The notes under the pieces: generated by a model
Seen by the model: only the letters and a program-made list of their open reading frames with translations
What the model was told of the DNA's origin: nothing
Databases searched by the model: none
Assembly (NCBI GenBank): GCA_012184525.1
Contig: WOFQ01000036.1
Location: forward strand, 298,156 to 362,155
Direction of reading: 5' to 3'
Source: Xenoacremonium recifei
Taxonomy: Eukaryota; Ascomycota; Sordariomycetes; Hypocreales; Nectriaceae
Length of the DNA stretch: 64,000 nt
Made by a program: the position numbers and the translations under genes
Part shown: positions 11,368-22,325 of the stretch, one piece after another
How the letters are laid out: each line of letters opens with the position of its first letter
Numbering within the stretch: the first letter of the stretch is position 1

Positions 11368-11910
11368 GCCTGCACACTCGTACAGGGGGGGCGACGGATG
11401 TCTGATGATTTGATGAATGGTTGGCATTTGCACTTGGCGTTAGGGATAAAACATTGGAAGCGACGATAGTCCGGACAGAGCCATAGAGGAGCTCATCCTA
11501 GGGGGGAATTCATTGTATGGCGTTGGGTTAATTCGCGAAGAATTCAGGGGCCACCGGCCAGGAAGTGAGCCGGCGCGCATGAGGCAGCCATAGTAGAGCA
11601 TAAAGCATAGACAAATGGAAGCCAGAGTCAATACTCACAAGAGACCGAGCGAGCACTTGCCCATGTGAACTTACCTTTGACGTTGGATGTCGACGATTGT
11701 CGTTGGCCAAGCGTCGATCTCCAGCGGGTTGGAGCCGCGAGTTTACGTACCCCGCGCGTGATGATAAGCCAGTTTGCGGCCTAACAACTTGTCGCCTAAA
11801 ATGCTTCATCATCATGATAGCAGGCTAACTAGCTGGCCTAACCCTTGTCCGCCCACCCGACCACGCCAAATTCTCAGCCTCGTGATCTTACTAACAGCTT
11901 CGCCGACACA
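11368..11910. other. Intergenic, reductase 3' flank and TYW3 promoter
   Basis: No gene seen. The final part (cttactaacag at about 11886-11896) resembles a branch site and acceptor, so a 5' UTR intron in front of TYW3 is possible. Confidence 0.4.
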
Positions 11911-12936
11911 ATGCGACCGCAGGACCTGCCTGCGCCGCCGCCCGCGTTTCTTGAAAAGAAAAGGGGAATTCTTGCACAACTCTCAGTGCCCGATGCTGAG
12001 TATGCAGATGCATCGCCCAAAGGCTCGGTAGATGACGGCATCCGCGATCTCATTGATGAGATCAACGATGTGCCGGGGTTTGTGACTACGAGCAGCTGCG
12101 CTGGACGGGTCAGTGTTTTTCTCGAAGGTCGAAAAACCGCAGAGCCAGATCATGAGGTAGAGCGACAGGTTGCTGGTGTAGGAGGGAAGGGAGCGGGAGG
12201 AACGTGGTTATATGTTTCTCATGATCCTGTGAAGGCTCATCCAGACTCGTACAAGGAGTGGACTGAGATGCTGGGTCTTGGCGAGTCGGATGCTTTTCAA
12301 GACGTAATCAAAGATTTCAGAGAAAGGAGATTGATACATTTCAAGTTCGAAGCCATGGTAAGCACACATGCACATCTCTGTTCCGTAGAGATGCCGCAAA
12401 AGACACCGGAAACCTAATGCTGAGATGATGTCCAGATCCTTCACGTGTTCACTGCATCTCCCGACCATGCACAAATACTATTACGGTGCTCCATGCAGGC
12501 AGGCTTCCGCGAGTCCGGCGCCCTCAACATCACCCCTTCCGGCAAGGACGCTGCCACACCAATGGTCGCCATCCGCACAATGGGGTTGGCTTTCGAGTCC
12601 CTCATCGGACACGAGATTGATGGACGCCGGCAACGACTTGTCCCACCGGAATACCTACAGACGCTGATAAACATTTCCAACGAGAGGTTCGCCGAGAACA
12701 CGAAACGGATTGAGAGGTTTCGCCAGGCTTTCAGGGGAGCCATGGCTGCGCCGGTGCCCAAGCGGAATCCCGAGGGAGCAGAGTGGGAGGATGCCGCTGC
12801 ACGCAGGGAGAGAAAGAAGGCGGAAGGGTTGAGGAGAAAGGCAGAATTGCAAGCTGTGCAGGCAGCTGAACCATCTACTCTTGAAGAGGAGCCCTCGGAG
12901 GCTGGATGGCAAACAGGGGGGTTGTTGGGTGTATGA
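11911..12936 (+). CDS. tyw3: tRNA wybutosine-synthesising methyltransferase TYW3
   Basis: Methylates the N4 position of the tricyclic wybutosine precursor at position 37 of tRNA-Phe. Exons 11911-12357 and 12436-12936 join in phase 0 (gtaagc donor, CAG acceptor), giving 315 residues. The family signature is present: DVPGFVTTSSCAGRVSVF at about 53-70, with the conserved SSCxGR. It is followed by WLYVSHDP, a conserved strand region, and after the splice ILHVFTASPDHAQILLRCSMQAGFRESG. The C-terminal 70 residues are a charged helix with many Lys, Arg and Glu, common in fungal members. The 78-nt intron interrupts the domain between FKFEAM and ILHVF. The next gene downstream is convergent. Confidence 0.93.
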
Positions 12937-13128
12937 GTCCTTATACCTGTACATTTATCTCGCAGCTTTTGCCGCTGCCAATGCCGTAATGTACACTTGA
13001 AATCTGCTGCGCTCTTCCATCTCTAGATCCACGGTCGTCTCTATAACCTGCCAATCCACCATCTCAACCCATCATCAAAATGGCACCACTGTCTTTTCCC
13101 AATCTCCTCATTCACGCGCTTCTCCCCA

Positions 13129-13743
13129 TCACGACACCACCTTCTCAACCCAGCCCTTCTCCAGCTTCTTGACCTCAGTCTTGAAGTTCTCCACCTCTTG
13201 CCAGCAATCCAACGGCCGTCGATCGTTCTCCCTCAAGCACCGAACAACCTCGCTCCGCGCCGTCTCGACGCTCTCGGGCAGCTCGCGGACCTGCTTGCGC
13301 GCGCCGAGCTTCTTGCGCATGTCCTCGACCTCCTTGCTGACGGTGTAGTGGCTGGGACCCGTTGTGTCCTCGGGGGCGTTGGCGAGCTTCTCGTGCGCGG
13401 CCTTCAGGGCGTCGGCTTCTTTGGCCTGGAGCTTCTGGAGCTCCTCGGCTACACGCTTCTGGATGTGCAGCTCGATGGTCTTGCCGCGGGAGGCATCGGT
13501 CTAGGCGGGCGTCCGACGTTAGGATCTGGAGCTCAGTGTTGGAAGAGGTAAGGCAAAAAAGGGTGTACCTCGTTGCTGGTCTGCAGCGACTCGACGATGT
13601 CTTGTGAGATGCCACTGGGCCCTGAGCTGTTTATTGGCCGCAAGTCAGTCTTTGAAGGCCGCGAAGAGGTTCGATTCGGGGATGGAAAAGACGTACGCCT
13701 TCCACACGTGGGAGGAAATTGGTTTCGACTCGCTGGAACCCAT
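13129..13743 (-). CDS. mic19: MICOS complex subunit MIC19
   Basis: Inner-membrane-associated subunit of MICOS, which holds crista junctions. Three exons (13743-13697, 13626-13569, 13500-13129) give 158 residues; acceptors are CAG and TAG, and the second intron has a tcctaac branch. MGSSESK at the N-terminus fits N-myristoylation on Gly2, known for this family. Then come SGPSGISQDIVESLQTSNE, an alpha-helical coiled region rich in Lys, Glu and Ala, and a C-terminal CHCH-like segment. There the two cysteines in CLRENDRRPLDC are spaced as C-x10-C, as reported for yeast Mic19 rather than the usual twin CX9C. Length matches the fungal family. Exon order and frame are continuous. Confidence 0.88.
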
Positions 13744-16700
13744 TGTGTCGAGCTCAATGGCTGTGAAACGGATGTTCAATACCAGCTCGTGATAGCCACC
13801 TGGAAATTTCCGGTCATGTTCGGAAACCTCACGGAACGGACGTGCTGTGGCGGCCTGAGGCTGCCAGCATTCCCTTGCGGCCGAGGTGGCGCCACGTGTG
13901 GCTGACTCACTTTGAAGGTGTGGCTGATATGGGACCTCTCGATTCCTGGGTTCGGGATATAAGGGTTTTCTTTTTCATTCTTCTTCATTCTTATTCTCTA
14001 TCTGACGTAGGTAAGCTTTATAATCTGTTCTAACTGTAGTGATTCTCATAAAAGAAATATCCAGACGGGTGTGGTGGTAACATTTGCTGGTGCTCACATA
14101 CAGAAGCTTATTCCGCGGAAGTGTGCCCTTCGGGGAGCAGCAAGAGCCGGGTTCGAATCCTGGGTCTGGGATCTTTTTTTTTTTTTTTTTGCTCTCTGTG
14201 TTGCCCTACAGGTGAGCGTGCCTAGATAATGAATCAGTATACGGAGTAATGTTGGGACTTAATGTACCGAGAGCAAGGGGCCGGTGCAGATCTCTATCCC
14301 TTGCTTTGCCCAGGCCCATCACGATCTCTGTGCCTGAAGCCCCTGACAAACATTCAACTTTACCAGCAGTCGTGAGCCCGAGCTTGCTCAGGGTCGAGCA
14401 ACGAGGTCATGGATCTCGGCATTCACAAAGGCACGAAGCCAACGCCGCAGTTATTTTTAAAAACAACGGACGACATGGCGGAGAAATGGGCTGAGGCACG
14501 GCGGCAGCGACTGCGAGAATGCAATATTTCAACGGAATCAATAATTCCTGACATGGGCAAGACTGGTCATTTTTGCGATGTCTCGCCGTGTCCTGGCCGA
14601 TTCGTAATCCGTTGGCGGTCAGACTTGCGATCTCTTGCGGCGGCAGTTCGCGGAAGCATGCTGGTCTGACGCCTCTATGATCATTCTATTCGCGACCTTT
14701 TTGACTCCAGTCGAGATAATGGCATGGCTTATTCTTGGCAGACCCAGCCGGACGCAGTTTTTGCGGAGGATGCAGAGGTCCTTGATGATATTCAGTGAAA
14801 TCGCAAAGAATTCCGCCGTGGACCGCAGACGGTGAAATTGACAGACGTGGACGAGCGACGTAAATTCCGTCTATCACAGGCCGAGCTGGTGTCAGTGCGT
14901 GGGCGAGAAGAGAGAATAGCGGCCGCCGCCCCTAGCGGGACCAGGGTCCAGAGCTTGGCAACGTGGAGGCGTTGACAGCGTCACTGAAACTAAACCAGGA
15001 ACAATGAACAAAGAAACAGTCCGGAATGAGATGCCGTGGCGTCGTCGCTTGTCTTGGCTTACGCGACCAGGTCAGGCCATTGTTGTGTGTGACGCTGCGA
15101 CAAAGGAGAGAAAGAGACGAACACGGGAGATCAATGACTGGCGGTCGTGACGTCGACATCTTGCAGCGCCACGATCTGTTTCCCTCCCTCTACAGAGTAA
15201 GGCCGCTGTCACGGGGGCCAGCTTGCCAGCCCAGCGCCTCCATGTCTCCAGGCGGCTGGTCAGCGGATAAGCGATTGGGCTGCAGCGCTCGCCGGCCCCT
15301 GGAGATCAGAGGATCTCGTCCCAGTGGAGGTCAGCGACACCGCATCAGCCTGCTAGGGGCGCGTTTCAGAACCCGCGGGCCACTGAACGGCGCTGGCCGT
15401 CCAGCAGGGGACCAAACCTGAGATCGTCCGGCCGCGATCGCGTCGCCCTATAGGAGTGCCGGATCGCCACCGCTCCCGCTGCGCTGGGTCTGTCGCTAAG
15501 AAACAGGGAGGCAGGATTGTCCGCCGCGCAGAAACATTCCTGAGGGAGGCGACGAGCCCTTCTGGCCTATCACGGCCCAAGCGGCGCATGGCGACGAGGC
15601 CCGGACGAGGGCGAACAGCCCAGAATCGGGGACTTTAGGTATCTCGGCCAGGCTGCTCGACTAAGACTTATTGTCGGTTCTCGTCGCCGTGTTCCATTCC
15701 TCTCCCTCCGCCTCTGAGCGTCTGCGTGCCCTTCTTTTCTCGTCCTGGATGACATATTTCCTTCTTCCCTTTCCATTCTCTCCAAGGGCTGGTCCTCCTT
15801 GCGGTCTGAAGTCACCCTCCTGATCGCCTTCGTTTGCATCATCCCGTTCCGTTTCGTTTCGTTTGGAGCTTGTCGTGGGATTCGAAACGACCCGCGTCAC
15901 TCACTACCTCGACACACCTTCATTCTCTCCCAGCTGCTGTGCACCTGTTTTATCTTATGAGTTCTTGTCTTGGCAAGAGCTTTCTCACTTTTTCTTCACT
16001 CGACACGAAAACGATTATTTCAAGCATTTTCAGCCAATAGCGCTTCAAATTTTCCATCGCAAACGCACCTTCCCTTGTCACCATTATCGTTTCGATACCC
16101 GATTTCGCTGGACAGTGATTGACTGACAGCTGCTGCCGCGCAACCTTCCCGCACGCAATTGTTTTCCTTTCAATCGACAACATCAACAATAGCGACGCTC
16201 GTGAATCTGTCATCTCTCGTCCTTCTTTCGTCTGCCTCATTATCTCCTTCTTTTCTCCAACCCGGACCTCGAATCGACCCGCAACCGTTCCACAGCATCC
16301 TGTGTCTCTACATCGAACGAATACTGCAGCCAACGGACCCTGTATACGACCTATGACCTTGACTGTGGTCGCCGCTCATTTATTTTGACACAAGATATCA
16401 TCTCATCTGTGGCCCTGGAAATTCGAGATTGGCGACATTGTGATTCGGGGGAACAATTGTGGTCACAGCCAAGCACCGCGCCAACACACAAACCTGGGTG
16501 AACACCACCACTCACTCTGAACACTGAGCCAACCTCGTATCTTGTTCAGGGCAGAATGCGATGAGAAAGTGAACATCGGATGAATTACGTTCATTGCGCA
16601 CACGCCAAATACGTGTTCTCGCCCTCCTTATATTCGGTCCCGTTCGCAACGCCCGCCCGCGTTTCTTGGCAACGATTTGAACGCCTTATACAACAGCTGA

Positions 16701-16751
16701 AGAGCCTTGCGTCACTCTATATTTTGCGTGACGACTCAACCATCATCTATC
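13744..16751. other. 3.0-kb spacer without protein genes
   Basis: The left part holds a tRNA-like Pol III unit (separate entry) followed by a 17-base T-run. The 15700-16330 part is strongly C/T-rich and looks like the promoter and long leader of the ferric reductase gene. No coding exon could be supported on either strand. Confidence 0.5.
14060..14190 (+). ncRNA. tRNA-like Pol III transcription unit, possibly intron-bearing tRNA relic or SINE head
   Basis: A perfect B box, GGTTCGAATCC, lies at 14150-14160. Around it is a T arm with CCGGG (14147-14151) pairing with CCTGG (14159-14163). The acceptor arm pairs tccagac (14060-14066) with gtctggg (14164-14170), followed by A73 and a 17-base T-run (14174-14190) as Pol III terminator. 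A 4-bp D stem and an anticodon stem (tgctg/cagca at 14085-14089 and 14138-14142) can be drawn with a 41-nt intron, giving anticodon GCT. However, positions 8 and 14 are G rather than U and A, and a serine tRNA should have a long variable arm. I therefore think it is a decayed tRNA or tRNA-derived element rather than a working tRNA. Confidence 0.45.
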
Positions 16752-18620
16752 ATGGACGACCTCAATCCGTTACGGCGCCGGATCGCCAACACCGAAACGC
16801 TCATAAGCACAGCCACCACCTCTATCCTCTCGACTACAGACTCAAGCGTCCCATCAAGTACCATCGCGCCATATCACACAGCACTCAACGGAGTCAACCA
16901 ACCACAGAACCTCGAATTCAGAGATGCCTTGTGGTGGAGCTTGGGAGCCATAGGCCTTGCCGTCCTTGTCATCCGACTTGGACAGCTCGCCTGGGCCCAG
17001 CTGCGCCAGGTATCTGCCATGTCGATGGATGCCGAAAAGCAAGGGTACTGGAGGGTCTCCCAGTGGGAATGGATGCCGACTTTGAAGAGGCAGCTAACAT
17101 ACGCGCCTCTCTGGAGAAAGCGTCATAATAGAGAGATTCGCATCTCCTCGGCTATCAGCATTGGAACCCTGCCCTCGCGCCTCCATACTATCCTGCTGGT
17201 CTTTTACGTAGGCAGCAACATCATCTACATGTTCATCTTGAACTGGCACAACGAAAACCGCTATGCCTTTTGCGCCGAGCTACGAGGGAGAGCGGGAACC
17301 ATGTCTCTCGTGAACATGATACCCCTCATCATCCTTGCCGGTCGCAACAATCCTCTCATCAAACTTCTGCAGATCAGCTTCGACACCTACAACCTCTTCC
17401 ACCGATGGCTTGGTCGATTGGTGGTCATTGAGGTTATCATACACACTATCGCATGGTCCATTCCTGCGGTGGCAGACTTGGGCTGGAAAGGTGTCTTTGA
17501 TCAGATCCACGATGACCCCTTTATTTCATCAGGAACGGTTGGCACGATCGCCATGACAATCCTCATGGTGATTGCAGTCTCACCTCTTCGACATGCCTTC
17601 TACGAAACATTTCTCAATGTTCACATTATCCTGGCATTTATTGCTTTTGTGTGCACTTGGGTTCATTGTGCCAAGGCCAATTTGCCTGGTGGACTTCCCC
17701 AGCTCACCTGGATCATGGCCATCATGGGCATATGGTTCGCTGATCGTCTGGCTCGAATGTTCCGCTTGGTTTACGTCAACTGGTCATCAAAGGGCTTCAC
17801 AGAGGCTACTCTCGAGGCTCTACCTGGCGAGGTGACTCGGGTCACTCTGCGGCTTCCCAAGTACGTTAGGATCAAGCCTGGAACGCACGCCTATCTTCGC
17901 TTCCGAGATGTCAACCCCTGGGAGAGTCACCCATTTTCGATCGCTTGGGTATCACATGCTCCAGATGGCATTCTGCCAGTAGCGGAAAAGGAGACCTACG
18001 AGACCCTCGATAAGAAGCACATGATAACGTCAGTATCCTTCATCATCGGCGCCCAAACCGGCATGACCCGCAAACTTTTCAACACAGCAGTCAAAGCCGG
18101 TGGACCGGTGCGAATGAAGGCAGCCATGGAAGGGCCGTATGCTGGTCATCATAGCCTGGACTCCTACGGACATGCCGTCTTGTTTGCGGGCTCTACCGGC
18201 ATCACCCACCAGATCTCGTATATGCGTCACATCCTCGAAGGGTACGCCCAGGGCCTCGTCGCAACACGGCGAGTCACGCTGTTCTGGATCATTCGGGAAC
18301 ACGACTCGCTCGACTGGGTGCGAGGCTGGATGAACGAGATCCTCGCCATGCCACACCGCAAGACCATTATCCGCATCAACGTGTTTGTCACGCGCCCTAA
18401 TGCTGCTCGCGACATCGCCAGTGCCAGCGCGACGGTCCGCATGTTCCCTGGGCGCCCGAACATCCCAATGCTTCTTCAGAGGGAGGTCGCAGAGCAAATG
18501 GGCGCCATGTGTGTCACTGTCTGCGGCCCTGGGGCTTTGGCCGACGACGTTCGAGGAGCCGTGCGACAAGTGCAAGGCCACAGCGTCGTGGACTTTGTCG
18601 AGGAGAGCTTTACGTGGTAG
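16752..18620 (+). CDS. Ferric reductase-like transmembrane flavocytochrome (FRE family)
   Basis: Moves electrons from cytosolic NADPH via FAD and two haems across the membrane to reduce ferric (or cupric) chelates. A single exon of 622 residues. A first membrane span lies near 60-80. The ferric-reductase domain then carries the four haem histidines H217/H231 and H291/H305, each pair 14 apart in numbering. The FAD-binding motif HPFS is at 393-396, the NADPH-binding loop GSTGIT at 480-485, and a C-terminal VCGPGALADDV strand-loop is followed by the aromatic end SFTW. All redox motifs are intact. There is no clear secretion signal, and the substrate (iron or copper) cannot be told from sequence. 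It has a long C/T-rich leader. The neighbour downstream is convergent. Confidence 0.92.
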   Translation: MDDLNPLRRRIANTETLISTATTSILSTTDSSVPSSTIAPYHTALNGVNQPQNLEFRDALWWSLGAIGLAVLVIRLGQLAWAQLRQVSAMSMDAEKQGYWRVSQWEWMPTLKRQLTYAPLWRKRHNREIRISSAISIGTLPSRLHTILLVFYVGSNIIYMFILNWHNENRYAFCAELRGRAGTMSLVNMIPLIILAGRNNPLIKLLQISFDTYNLFHRWLGRLVVIEVIIHTIAWSIPAVADLGWKGVFDQIHDDPFISSGTVGTIAMTILMVIAVSPLRHAFYETFLNVHIILAFIAFVCTWVHCAKANLPGGLPQLTWIMAIMGIWFADRLARMFRLVYVNWSSKGFTEATLEALPGEVTRVTLRLPKYVRIKPGTHAYLRFRDVNPWESHPFSIAWVSHAPDGILPVAEKETYETLDKKHMITSVSFIIGAQTGMTRKLFNTAVKAGGPVRMKAAMEGPYAGHHSLDSYGHAVLFAGSTGITHQISYMRHILEGYAQGLVATRRVTLFWIIREHDSLDWVRGWMNEILAMPHRKTIIRINVFVTRPNAARDIASASATVRMFPGRPNIPMLLQREVAEQMGAMCVTVCGPGALADDVRGAVRQVQGHSVVDFVEESFTW

Positions 18621-18780
18621 ATGGCGAGATGATTGATTTTGGAGCATGCGATGATATTTTCACACTTTTTGAAATGTACATATTTGCAGTCGGAAGAGGT
18701 TTGTCATCTGGGACAGATAATGAATCCTTCATACGAGTACGTAGCGATAGATATCCAGAAATTCCATTGAGAGTTCTACC

Positions 18781-19406
18781 TTAAAACAAACCGTCCAATT
18801 CATGTACCTCCGGTACCGCTTGTTCCTGCTCGTCCTCCTCTGCCTCGAAACAACTTCTTTGAACGGCGTGAATTACGGCACCCGCACCGAAGATAAGCCC
18901 TTGAGGTATCAACAAGAGAAAGTACTCGCCGGGATTCTTCAGGAACACGGCGATATCGAGGAGCCAAAGACCAGCCAACCAAACATATAACGCAGTGAAA
19001 TAGGCAGACAGTGATTTTGGTTTACTCGAGGCCCAGTTCCAAGCATTGTAATCGTTCTCTGGGGTTTGTTAGGGCATGAATTGACGGGGAGATTATAGGC
19101 TGTGTACATACCTGAGATCTGACTCGCGAATGGCTTGTATCTGTAAGACGCGTACCAAGAGGTCAAGCATCGTGTAGCGTAGCCCATCGAGGCGACGAAT
19201 GTGACGCCGATGATACTCAACGCTATGATCTCTAGGCCTAGAAGGCACAATGAGCCTGAGGGCATCTATGAGGAGAGGAAGTTTACTCACACTGACTCAC
19301 GAAGAATATATTTGTACGCAATTGCCGCATATCTAATGCGGCGGACATAGTAGGTCTCTTGGCGACGTCTATATCCTTCTCGTCGATTAAACGTTTGTCG
19401 ATCCAT
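18781..19406 (-). CDS. Small membrane protein with three hydrophobic segments, unknown
   Basis: Three exons: 19406-19301, 19255-19112 and 19058-18781, joining to 175 residues. Donors are gtgagt and gtatgt, acceptors ctcag and cccag; introns are 45 and 53 nt. The first 35 residues are very basic and Tyr-rich (RREGYRRRQETYYVRRIRY). Hydrophobic segments follow at about 37-60, in the middle of exon 3 (YFTALYVWLAGLWLLDIAVF), and at EYFLLLIPQGLIFGAGAVIHAV. The tail is acidic (EAEEDEQEQ). The NDYNAWNWASSK stretch between spans looks conserved, but I cannot name a family. A different reading of exon 1/2 (donor four codons later) would also stay open, so the first join is less sure than the second. 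Confidence 0.6.
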
Positions 19407-19972
19407 TGTTTTGTGTTCGTAACGAAGGTGGGTTATCGAGTGTGCGAAGGGGAAGAGCGAATTTCTGGGGAGGAGCGGCAAGGTTTATATGGACGAGATT
19501 GAGCACATGTGGCTTCTGGAGAATACCTTTCTGTGGAAAGTCTCTTCAGCTTAGAGGGCATCGTGGTGCTTAGATGGGGGGCAAGGAGACCTTGATAATT
19601 GCCCGGAGGGTAAGGTCACGAAGGTTAAGGTCACGAAGGATAGGAAACTATCTTGCGCGAATACTCTAGGTTCTTGGTGAGTAAGAAGTATTATAGGGAG
19701 TATACGCGAGCCTATTCATTGGAGGTATGCGATAATGCGCACTCTGTCAGGGATCGTGAAGCTCGTTTGGGTTCTAAACTCTTCCAGGACTGTGTGAGTT
19801 GGACGTCATCCAAGGAATTAATTTCCAGGTCAAGGTTCACAAGGTACCGCGGGGATATCATTGACAATCACTGTTTTCTTGCCCTAAACAAATGAAATAC
19901 CATGTCACAATTTTAACCTTCAAGTATCTCTCCAGGTGCTCGTCCAAACTCTGTCGCCACCATCTTGCAACC
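19407..19972. other. Spacer with a short tandem duplication
   Basis: No gene. The 15-base unit TAAGGTCACGAAGGT occurs as an imperfect tandem pair at 19611-19640. Confidence 0.5.
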
Positions 19973-21359
19973 CTAAGCCTCACGAGGCTTTACATCGATG
20001 GCGCTTAATTCCGGGGCATCACTTGAGACGGTCAGCTGAGCTTCCTTCAATATGGTGACCAAGACACGTACCTTGTTGAGGCAGGCTCTGGTTTCTTCGC
20101 CTTCTTCGCCGCCCTTCCACATCTTCTCTCCGCCTCAGCGTCCAGGTTATTCAAGCAAGCCCGAATAGCCGCCAGCCGCTCCCCTCTCGCATAATCTATA
20201 ATATTGCGAACATAGCCGCGCAGCTCCCGGTAGTCATGCGGGTTCTGGAGCAAGTAGATACCTATTCTCCGAAAGCAAAAGTGGTCCTCGCTGTTCTTCC
20301 AAGCGACGAAGAGTCGCACTTCCGTTCCGCTCATGGTGATGCCCCAGACAGTGGTGTTGAACGTCCCAGGGTTGAATCGCAGGCACTGCTGCATGCGCAC
20401 ATTGAGTCTCTCAGCTAAGTTGACGGCGCTGGCGCATCCTCCGGCGCAGCGGTTGTTGGTCACCCAGATTGTTTCGCCTCCGAACCCACCATCGCATCGG
20501 ATCTCGACAACTAGGAATGGGAGTAGTACGTCTTTCCTGTTGGTTACTATCTCTTGGCCAAACGCAGCGAGGTACTTCTGCTGTGTCGGAGTGAAGGCTT
20601 GGGTGCGATTATACCCGCAGATTATGTCGGGGAGAGGGTCGCTGACATCGTACGGCTGGCAAGGATCTTTGGGGATGGCATGCCAAGATATAGGCGTTTC
20701 CGTGCAATATCGCAAGACATCGAATCGAAATGGGCATTGAAGAATGTTCTCTTGGAAGTACTTCATAACGTCCTCCTTACCAGTGCCCATTTCCAATTGG
20801 TGCAGCGATGTGTCAGTCTGGATATCACGGTCTGTGGGCTCAGGCGAGCTGCGGCCATAACGATGTGCATCAGCGACCTGCTCAACTTGGAGCGGGAGTG
20901 TATGATACGGCGGCACGAAGCAGATCTTATTAGCCATCAAGTATACCTGGCGATAGTCGGGCTTCTCCGTGAGACTTCTCACAGAATCGGCGGAGCTGAC
21001 TGAGGAGATGGAGGCCATGGAGGTGGAGGGCGATTCCTCGACTGGAAACAGCACAGGTTAGCTCTCTGGGACGGAACAAAAGAGTATTGATGCGAACCTG
21101 AAGAAGATTTGTTAGCCTCTAGTTCGTCTGCTTCTGCCGAGGCCAGTAAAGCGAGGAGTTCGGCCTCGAGCCCACCATCATCTTCTTTACTTGGCTCATC
21201 AGTTGCCGCGGGGTTGTTTGAAGCCGTACCCTTAGTAACCGGTGCCGGTGCCGCATTGGAAGCTTGCTGAGCCGAAGCCGCAATCGCAAACTGCTGAGTC
21301 GGTGCCGCGTTCTTCTTCGGCCTCACCGGCGGCGCAGGCCACGCCAATGCTGCACTCAT
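19973..21359 (-). CDS. DUF7924-like fungal protein
   Basis: Exon 1 (21359-21098) encodes an Ala/Pro-rich leader. Exon 2 (21041-20072) carries the domain, joined through a gttcgc donor and a gctaac branch with CAG acceptor. I add a third exon (20021-19973) because of a strong gtacgt donor and a gctgac branch before an AAG acceptor; without it, exon 2 stops at 20047. Length is 426 residues (418 without the third exon). The core has CPFRFDVLRYC, PDIICGYNR (about 225-233), FLVVEIR (264-269), then NRCAGGCASAVNLAERLN, like the DUF7924 pattern common in fungal genomes. The biochemical role is unknown. The spacing of PD and VVEIR recalls PD-(D/E)XK nuclease folds, an inference only. A basic KKAKK lies near the C-terminus. 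Confidence 0.65.
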
Positions 21360-22325
21360 GAGCCTCAAGCCTGGTTCAGCCTTGGACGGTATGGTCACGA
21401 TGCGTACCCTTGCTAATCGGACGGTCACGAAAGCGGCCGCGAGTCGTCAAGCTCGGCGCGCGCATCGACATGGTGCGTTCGAGGTTCAAAGAGTTTCGGT
21501 GATGTCAGAAAGTGCCTTGGGAGGCGTTGGGCTGGGCTGGGCAATGTAGAAGCGTGGAATTGGCTGGGAAAGTGAGGCGGCTGGGTAGGCGTTGGGCTGG
21601 GACTCGTGAGGTGTTGATACCTAAAGGACGAAGTGCATCGCCAGCGATCCCGAAAGCCTTATTAGCGGCACCTCCTGATCAGCTCAGCCAAACACAGCCA
21701 GCCACACGCCGTTTCTGATCCAGTAGGAAAGTCGCCTTGTCTGGAGGACGTTGCTTTTGTTTAGTGGCGGAGAGCATCATGGTCCAGCCCAGCCCAGCCC
21801 CCATCCATATCTGAGATAAGGCGCCAGTTGTTGGGGGCTGTGTGCACTGTGTAGGCACTTGTTGCCTCATACGCCTATCATGAGGTGCAATTTGGGGAGC
21901 ACTCAGCAGTGCCTTAGGCCCTTGTGCAGGCTGCTGGCACCGCCGTAAGCAGAGGAAGCAGAATACACTGGAAGAGCACCTGTGTCCTGGAGAGGCTTTC
22001 CCAGAGTCAATGCCACAAAAGAAATTGCATTACTATAATGAAATCAGCTATGTAGAGCAGGCCTGGAAGCCCTCTCATTTACAGAAGCCCCAAAGCCAAC
22101 AAGTCAATCTGGTCAATCTCAAGTCCCTCGCCCTATTGCCACGCTTCCAACCCGGCCATCCATTAAGATATCCTTCCTTTGATCCTGTCCATCTCATAAT
22201 TGAAGCCCCAATAGCATCCCAAAAAACCTATAACTACATAGGAAAAACAAAGGAAAAAAAGGAACCCATCCTGGTCTCATCTGCCCCTCCCTGTAGAGTA
22301 GCTAGATACTCATCCTAGGGCGCAT
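21360..22325. other. Intergenic spacer
   Basis: Promoter side of the DUF7924-like gene and 3' side of the next minus-strand gene. No supported gene. An A-rich stretch lies near 22245-22262. Confidence 0.5.

Noticed and set aside
10528..11433. 301-codon minus-strand frame over PAPS reductase
   Set aside because: Antisense shadow of a GC-rich conserved gene; its Leu/Asp/Val pattern is typical of such shadows.
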